Below, one piece after another: positions 50,613 to 54,164 of a DNA stretch of 54,164 nucleotides. Origin of the DNA: Tepidanaerobacter sp. EBM-38. GTDB lineage: Bacteria; Bacillota; Thermosediminibacteria; Thermosediminibacterales; Tepidanaerobacteraceae. Position 1 is the first letter of the stretch. Every line of letters begins with the position of its first letter. The stretch lies in the NCBI GenBank assembly GCA_001896545.1, contig MPOT01000049.1, positions 1 to 54,164 on the forward strand, written 5' to 3'. The translations under genes were made by a program, and so were the position numbers. Under the pieces are notes generated by a model, which was not told the origin of the DNA, searched no databases, and was given only the letters and a program-made list of their open reading frames with translations.

Positions 50613-51014
50613 TTAATTAAATTTTCTATGGTTTTTTTTAGATGCTTTTTTCTGTTCTAGAATATTTTCTAGATGTTTGATTTCCTTTTCTGTCAGTTCC
50701 TCTTGTTCTAGGAACTTTGAAAAAAGCATACCCACAGCACCATCATATACCCTGTGCAGAAAGGTTTTGTTTTCTGCTTTGATGTATTCATCACGAGATA
50801 CTGCCGGATAGTAGATATAATTCCTTCCGGATTTTTTATGAGTTATAGCTTGCTTTTTAAGAAGTCTGTTTAAAAAGGTTTTTACAGTTTGGTCTGACCA
50901 GTTTATCTCTTCTGGCAGTAATGCTATGATTTCACTGGCTAATAACGGGCTCTTTTCCCACAATATCTTCATGACCACAAGCTCTGATTCGGTTATATTA
51001 GGGATATTTTTCAT
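50613..51014 (-). CDS. blaI: BlaI/MecI/CopY-family repressor
   Basis: 133 residues from ATG 51014, chosen because AGGGGTGG precedes it and the family N-terminus (ITESELVVMKILWEKSPLLASEI) follows; the frame extends back to 51095 across the operators. A winged helix at about 8-75 (WSDQTVKTFLNRLLKKQAITHKKSGRNYIYYP) and a helical dimerisation tail with the proteolysis region near SKFLEQEEL. It represses its own operon through two TTTACA-type palindromes upstream. The target signal is unknown; no beta-lactamase is in the window. Confidence 0.92.
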   Translation of the reverse strand: MKNIPNITESELVVMKILWEKSPLLASEIIALLPEEINWSDQTVKTFLNRLLKKQAITHKKSGRNYIYYPAVSRDEYIKAENKTFLHRVYDGAVGMLFSKFLEQEELTEKEIKHLENILEQKKASKKNHRKFN

Positions 51015-51036
51015 GTAACCACCCCTGTTGTTTTTA

Positions 51037-51050
51037 TTTACAGCTGTAAA
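51037..51050. promoter_or_regulatory. BlaI operator 1
   Basis: Perfect palindrome TTTACA-GC-TGTAAA containing the TACA/TGTA core recognised by BlaI/MecI proteins. It lies between the promoter and the blaI start codon. Its centre is 32 bases from that of operator 2, about three helical turns. Confidence 0.75.
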
Positions 51051-51068
51051 CGATGAAAGTATGTATAG

Positions 51069-51095
51069 TTTACATGTGTAAATGATATTTGTCAA
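51069..51095 (-). promoter_or_regulatory. blaI promoter with operator 2 in the spacer
   Basis: Minus-strand -35 TTGACA (51090-51095), 17-base spacer and a weak -10 TAAACT. The palindrome TTTACA-TG-TGTAAA (51069-51082) covers the spacer and the -10 box, so bound repressor would exclude polymerase. Confidence 0.75.
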
Positions 51096-51120
51096 GTGCT
51101 ATTTTGAGCCTTAAATAAAA

Positions 51121-51141
51121 AAAGACTTGGTAAGTCCCTTT
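51121..51141 (-). terminator. weak terminator after ABC ATPase gene
   Basis: AAAGACTT (51121-51128) pairs with AAGTC-CC-TTT (51132-51141), GC-poor, with a T7 tract on the minus strand. It lies about 95 bases past the ATPase stop at 51234, between it and the blaI promoter. Confidence 0.45.
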
Positions 51142-51205
51142 ATTTTTATATCTATATTTACTAGGCATCCTTTCTTTTACAGATTTAAACATTCAACAAA
51201 TGAAA

Positions 51206-51234
51206 GTTAAATATTGATAATTATAATATTTAAC
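51206..51234. repeat. AT-rich inverted repeat at ABC ATPase stop
   Basis: GTTAAATAT (51206-51214) and ATATTTAAC (51226-51234) are perfect 9-base complements, ending at the stop codon of the ATPase gene. Possibly a weak RNA hairpin or an operator; nothing further can be said. Confidence 0.35.
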
Positions 51235-51923
51235 TATAACATTTCTTTATTCCTCAAATCATCAATTATTTTCCCATCAATTATAGTCAATATTCTGTCG
51301 GCAGTTTTTGCTATATCCTCATTATGAGTTATCATGACTAAAGTTTGATTAAATTCACTTATACACATTTTCAATATTTCCACTACCTCTGCTGTCGTTT
51401 TTGAATCTAAGTTTCCTGTAGGCTCATCTGCAAATATTACAGAAGGTTTATTTGCAAGAGCTCTTGCTATTGCAACTCTTTGCTGCTGTCCTCCTGAAAG
51501 CTCGTTTGGAAATTTCATTATCTGTGATTTTAAGCCAAGCTTTTCTATAAGATTATTTATATATTCCTTGTTTTCTTTCTTCTTATCTATTGAAACCGGC
51601 AATATTATGTTGTCATATACATTTATTACCGGTATGAGGTTGAAATTTTGAAATATGAACCCAAATTCCTGCCTTCTTACCTGCGATAATTGATCATCAT
51701 TTAAATTATATATATTCATATCGTCTAAATAGACTCTCCCTGATGTTGGCTTATCAAGGCCGGCAACACAATGTAAAAAAGTACTTTTACCGGATCCGCT
51801 CGGCCCTACTATAGATGTAAATTTATGCGGTTCAATTTCTATATTTATGCCTTTTAAAGCATAAACTTCATTTTCTCCTTTGCCGTAAATTTTTTTTAAA
51901 TCAATTGTTTTTAACATCTTCAT
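51234..51923 (-). CDS. ABC transporter ATP-binding protein (MacB/LolD/SalX type)
   Basis: 229 residues from ATG 51923 (GTGAGGT 7 bases upstream); the open frame extends back to 51962 over the preceding gene. Walker A GPSGSGKST, Q-loop FGFIFQNFNLIPV, signature LSGGQQQRVAIARAL, Walker B VIFADEPTGNLD and H-loop MITHNED are intact. LKGINIEIEPHKFTSIVGPS is typical of the MacB/LolD/BceA class that partners FtsX-like permeases. Substrate unknown; peptide export or antibiotic resistance is common in this class. Confidence 0.92.
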   Translation of the reverse strand: MKMLKTIDLKKIYGKGENEVYALKGINIEIEPHKFTSIVGPSGSGKSTFLHCVAGLDKPTSGRVYLDDMNIYNLNDDQLSQVRRQEFGFIFQNFNLIPVINVYDNIILPVSIDKKKENKEYINNLIEKLGLKSQIMKFPNELSGGQQQRVAIARALANKPSVIFADEPTGNLDSKTTAEVVEILKMCISEFNQTLVMITHNEDIAKTADRILTIIDGKIIDDLRNKEML

Positions 51924-51939
51924 TTTTATTACCTCACCA

Positions 51940-54162
51940 TTAATTTTCTGAAATTCCTTCAATTATATTAATCTTTTCAACTTTGTCCTTGGAAACATAT
52001 ACTGCAATAAAACACATTACAACAGAAACTATAAAAACTATCAGTATCTGTTTAAAAGGAATGCCGTATGAAAGAGTTTGATTATATCCATTTTCTAACA
52101 TCGCATTATTTATTTTTGCAATGCCTTTATTATAGTCATATATACCGAAAATTGCAGTCAATATAGAAGTAATGATACCATATGTTTCAGATTCAACTAA
52201 TATCATCTTTTTTAAATTTCTGACACTCATTCCAATTGCTCTTAAAACTGATAATTCTTTTGTTCTTAATATAATATTGCTCCTCACAATAGTAATGATA
52301 TTAATAGATAATATGAGAATCATTAAAAACTGATATATGATATCTAACTTTTCTTCCGATGTTCGCGCTATATACTTCTTATTTTCATTTTTGCCACCTA
52401 CTGAAGAAAAGGAATAGTCTTTAACCATCTGCTCTATTTTTTCTTCAACAGATTTAAGTTTTCCATCTTCAACAGCCACAAAAAGTTTATTGTAGTTTTG
52501 CTGGCCGGTTAACTCCCTATAATCGTTTTCCCTAAAGATTATCTGTCCTCCCGTAAACTCCGGGTCACCATCTTGGGTTGCGATATAAGTATTATCCATT
52601 ATGCCTGAAACCTCTACTTTAAATTTTTCATATCTCTCTACTCCGTCTCTATAAACAGGCAATTTTATTTCCAAAACATCACCCACATTTACATCTTTTA
52701 TAACTTTTGTTGAATATGAGTGAATACCTCTGGAATAAATGTTGTTAACTAGCAGTACTTTTTTACAGTCTCCCGGTTTTTCCTCTAATATATTTTCTCC
52801 CTTGGCAATAAACCTGTTTATGTTTTTTAACAAACTTTCATTGTAACCTTTTACAAGAAGGGGATATTCCTTATCATAATCAGAATAGTATTTTTGCTCT
52901 TGTCGTCTTAGCTCTTTTATTAAATCATCAGATACTCTTTCCTTACTGATTGACAAAAAACTATCTTGGTTGTAGAAGAAAGGTTCGACTTTCTTTACAC
53001 CGTTCAATTTTTTTATTTTTTGTATAATGGAAACATTTATATTATAAAATATATCTTCTGTATTTCGATAATTACCGCTTAAGGTTATATCAACATTGCC
53101 ATAGGACATAGGCTTAAGTCCACTTGTTATATTGTTTGTTAACTTCATTCGATCGTTAATGACAGACGTTTGTATGAATATTGCTCCAACTAAAAACATT
53201 GCTGTAATTGTTAAAATTGTCTTAGATTTATTTCTCCAAATATTTCTGCTGGCAAATTTAATTAATATATTTCCCTGCATTTTCTTTCTTTCATCTATAT
53301 TTTCTTTTGATCTTTTTTTTACCTTATCACTTTTGTTTATGGACTCAATTATGGACATTTTCAATGTTTTTCTTACTACAATAAAGTTTGAAACAGATAC
53401 TGCTATTATCGAAACTAAAAAAGAGGAAATTATGCTTTCTTTTTCTATGGTTAATATCGAATTATACCCATATATTATTCTTACACCTATGTAGGAAAAT
53501 ACAATTCCGGCTAATATGCCTATTAGCGTCCCGAATACAATATAAAATAAACTTGATACTCGGAACATTCTTTTAATGTCTCTATTTGACATCCCAACGG
53601 CTCTCAACATTCCAATTTGTTTTATTCTGTCCGCTAATATAATGTTGTAGATATTATATATAACAAGGCATGATACAATAATTAAAATAATTGAGTTTTG
53701 AATATTTTTTGCACTATATTTGGTAGCAGTTTTATAAACTTCTCCTTGAAACACTTCGACATTATAGAATAAATTGTAATCTTTAAGATTTAATTTTTTA
53801 TACATTTTATTTAAAAAAGTAGATTCGTTTTTCTTATTATGAAGATATATATTCCCTTTATATGTACCTTCAGTTTTTGTTATGGGCAGATTTGTTTCTT
53901 CTGAAATAAATGCTTGGCACTTAAAACCATTTAATGATTCATAATATTTTTCCGGTTTCTGTATCAAACCAACAATTTTAAATCTTTTATTTCCGCTGTC
54001 TATTTGCGGAATATTGTCTTTATCCAAATACTTGTTTAATACCATTAAGTCAATCTCTTTATTTAAAGGATCTTTAATCCCCATTTGCTCTGTTGCTTTT
54101 TCTTCTATTACTATTTCTCCATCTTTTATAGGCTTTCTCCCTATAAACTTATAATTGAGGGA
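51940..54162 (-). CDS. FtsX-family ABC permease (N-terminus beyond window)
   Basis: At least 740 residues; the frame is open to the right edge without a stop, so the start lies outside. Two FtsX/MacB_PCD-type modules: transmembrane block 1 (about 130-240 of the visible part; RIKQIGMLRAVGMSNRDIKRMF is the coupling helix), an extracytoplasmic domain, then block 2 with ELSVLRAIGMSVRNLKKMI, ending in VEKINIIEGISEN. This is the MacB-like two-module form. It lies 16 bases before the ATPase gene and is transcribed with it. It may export peptides or lipids; the neighbouring BlaR1/BlaI pair hints at cell-envelope stress. Confidence 0.9.
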   Translation of the reverse strand, partial: SLNYKFIGRKPIKDGEIVIEEKATEQMGIKDPLNKEIDLMVLNKYLDKDNIPQIDSGNKRFKIVGLIQKPEKYYESLNGFKCQAFISEETNLPITKTEGTYKGNIYLHNKKNESTFLNKMYKKLNLKDYNLFYNVEVFQGEVYKTATKYSAKNIQNSIILIIVSCLVIYNIYNIILADRIKQIGMLRAVGMSNRDIKRMFRVSSLFYIVFGTLIGILAGIVFSYIGVRIIYGYNSILTIEKESIISSFLVSIIAVSVSNFIVVRKTLKMSIIESINKSDKVKKRSKENIDERKKMQGNILIKFASRNIWRNKSKTILTITAMFLVGAIFIQTSVINDRMKLTNNITSGLKPMSYGNVDITLSGNYRNTEDIFYNINVSIIQKIKKLNGVKKVEPFFYNQDSFLSISKERVSDDLIKELRRQEQKYYSDYDKEYPLLVKGYNESLLKNINRFIAKGENILEEKPGDCKKVLLVNNIYSRGIHSYSTKVIKDVNVGDVLEIKLPVYRDGVERYEKFKVEVSGIMDNTYIATQDGDPEFTGGQIIFRENDYRELTGQQNYNKLFVAVEDGKLKSVEEKIEQMVKDYSFSSVGGKNENKKYIARTSEEKLDIIYQFLMILILSINIITIVRSNIILRTKELSVLRAIGMSVRNLKKMILVESETYGIITSILTAIFGIYDYNKGIAKINNAMLENGYNQTLSYGIPFKQILIVFIVSVVMCFIAVYVSKDKVEKINIIEGISEN

Positions 54163-54164
54163 AT

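Noticed and set aside
1..54164. tRNA, rRNA, CRISPR array, riboswitch or T-box leaders
   Set aside because: No T-loop, regularly spaced repeat or recognisable leader fold was found by reading both strands; a covariance-model scan would be decisive.

Overview
The window comes from a low-GC, endospore-forming member of the Clostridia. Evidence for this is the block ksgA, yabG, veg, ispE, purR, spoVG, glmU, prs, ctc (rplY) and pth, all on the minus strand in the order familiar from the origin-proximal region of Bacillus subtilis, together with spore proteins (YabG, SpoVG, a SPOCS/LysM protein, a SpoIID-like protein). Gene content and base composition resemble Thermosediminibacterales/Thermoanaerobacterales such as Tepidanaerobacter, but that genus guess is from memory. 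Nearly all genes lie on the minus strand, which suggests the replication origin lies beyond the right edge. The plus-strand exceptions are the triple-HTH regulator, the BaiN-like flavoprotein, a transposase remnant, a glycosyltransferase and one gene relic.

Layout from left to right. 0.4-4.2 kb: a zinc-uptake operon read right to left (znuA-znuC-znuB-zur-lipoprotein), with short TGCAA palindromes around its promoter. 4.3-7.0 kb: thioredoxin, divergent from a regulator with three tandem XRE helix-turn-helix domains, then a BaiN-family flavoprotein. 7.0-8.3 kb: a decayed spot where the C-terminal part of an iron alcohol dehydrogenase abuts a fragment of an ISLre2-type element. 8.3-13.7 kb: a complete mannitol PTS operon (mtlA-mtlR-mtlF-mtlD) with three copies of a 13-base putative operator. 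13.8-22.7 kb: a LevR-type sigma-54 activator and a mannose-family PTS (IIB-IIC-IID-IIA) followed by two paralogous PHP/DUF3604-type putative hydrolases. The operon starts at a good sigma-54 promoter, and its substrate cannot be read from the sequence. 22.8-40.5 kb: the conserved housekeeping and sporulation block. It contains two clusters of DnaA boxes flanking a CAP-domain gene, and a SpoIID-amidase fusion whose catalytic residues appear to be lost in both domains. 40.6-48.0 kb: a TatD-associated radical SAM protein, then an RND efflux operon (MFP-RND-TolC-like-TetR). Its TolC-like member seems to lack the beta-barrel strands. 48.0-54.2 kb: a BlaI/BlaR1-type pair with two clear BlaI operators and a small downstream ORF, then a MacB/FtsX-type ABC transporter that runs off the right edge.

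Regulation is unusually readable here. Operator-like palindromes sit in or next to the promoters of znuA, trxA and the XRE gene, mtlA, the RND operon and blaI. There is also a SigH-type promoter before spoVG, tandem consensus sigma-A promoters before veg, and a sigma-54 promoter fused to a terminator before the PTS operon. I saw no tRNA, rRNA, CRISPR array or recognisable riboswitch. The most interesting items are the PTS/PHP operon, the SpoIID-amidase double pseudoenzyme, the apparently barrel-less TolC homologue with an RND pump, and the DnaA-box clusters away from dnaA.
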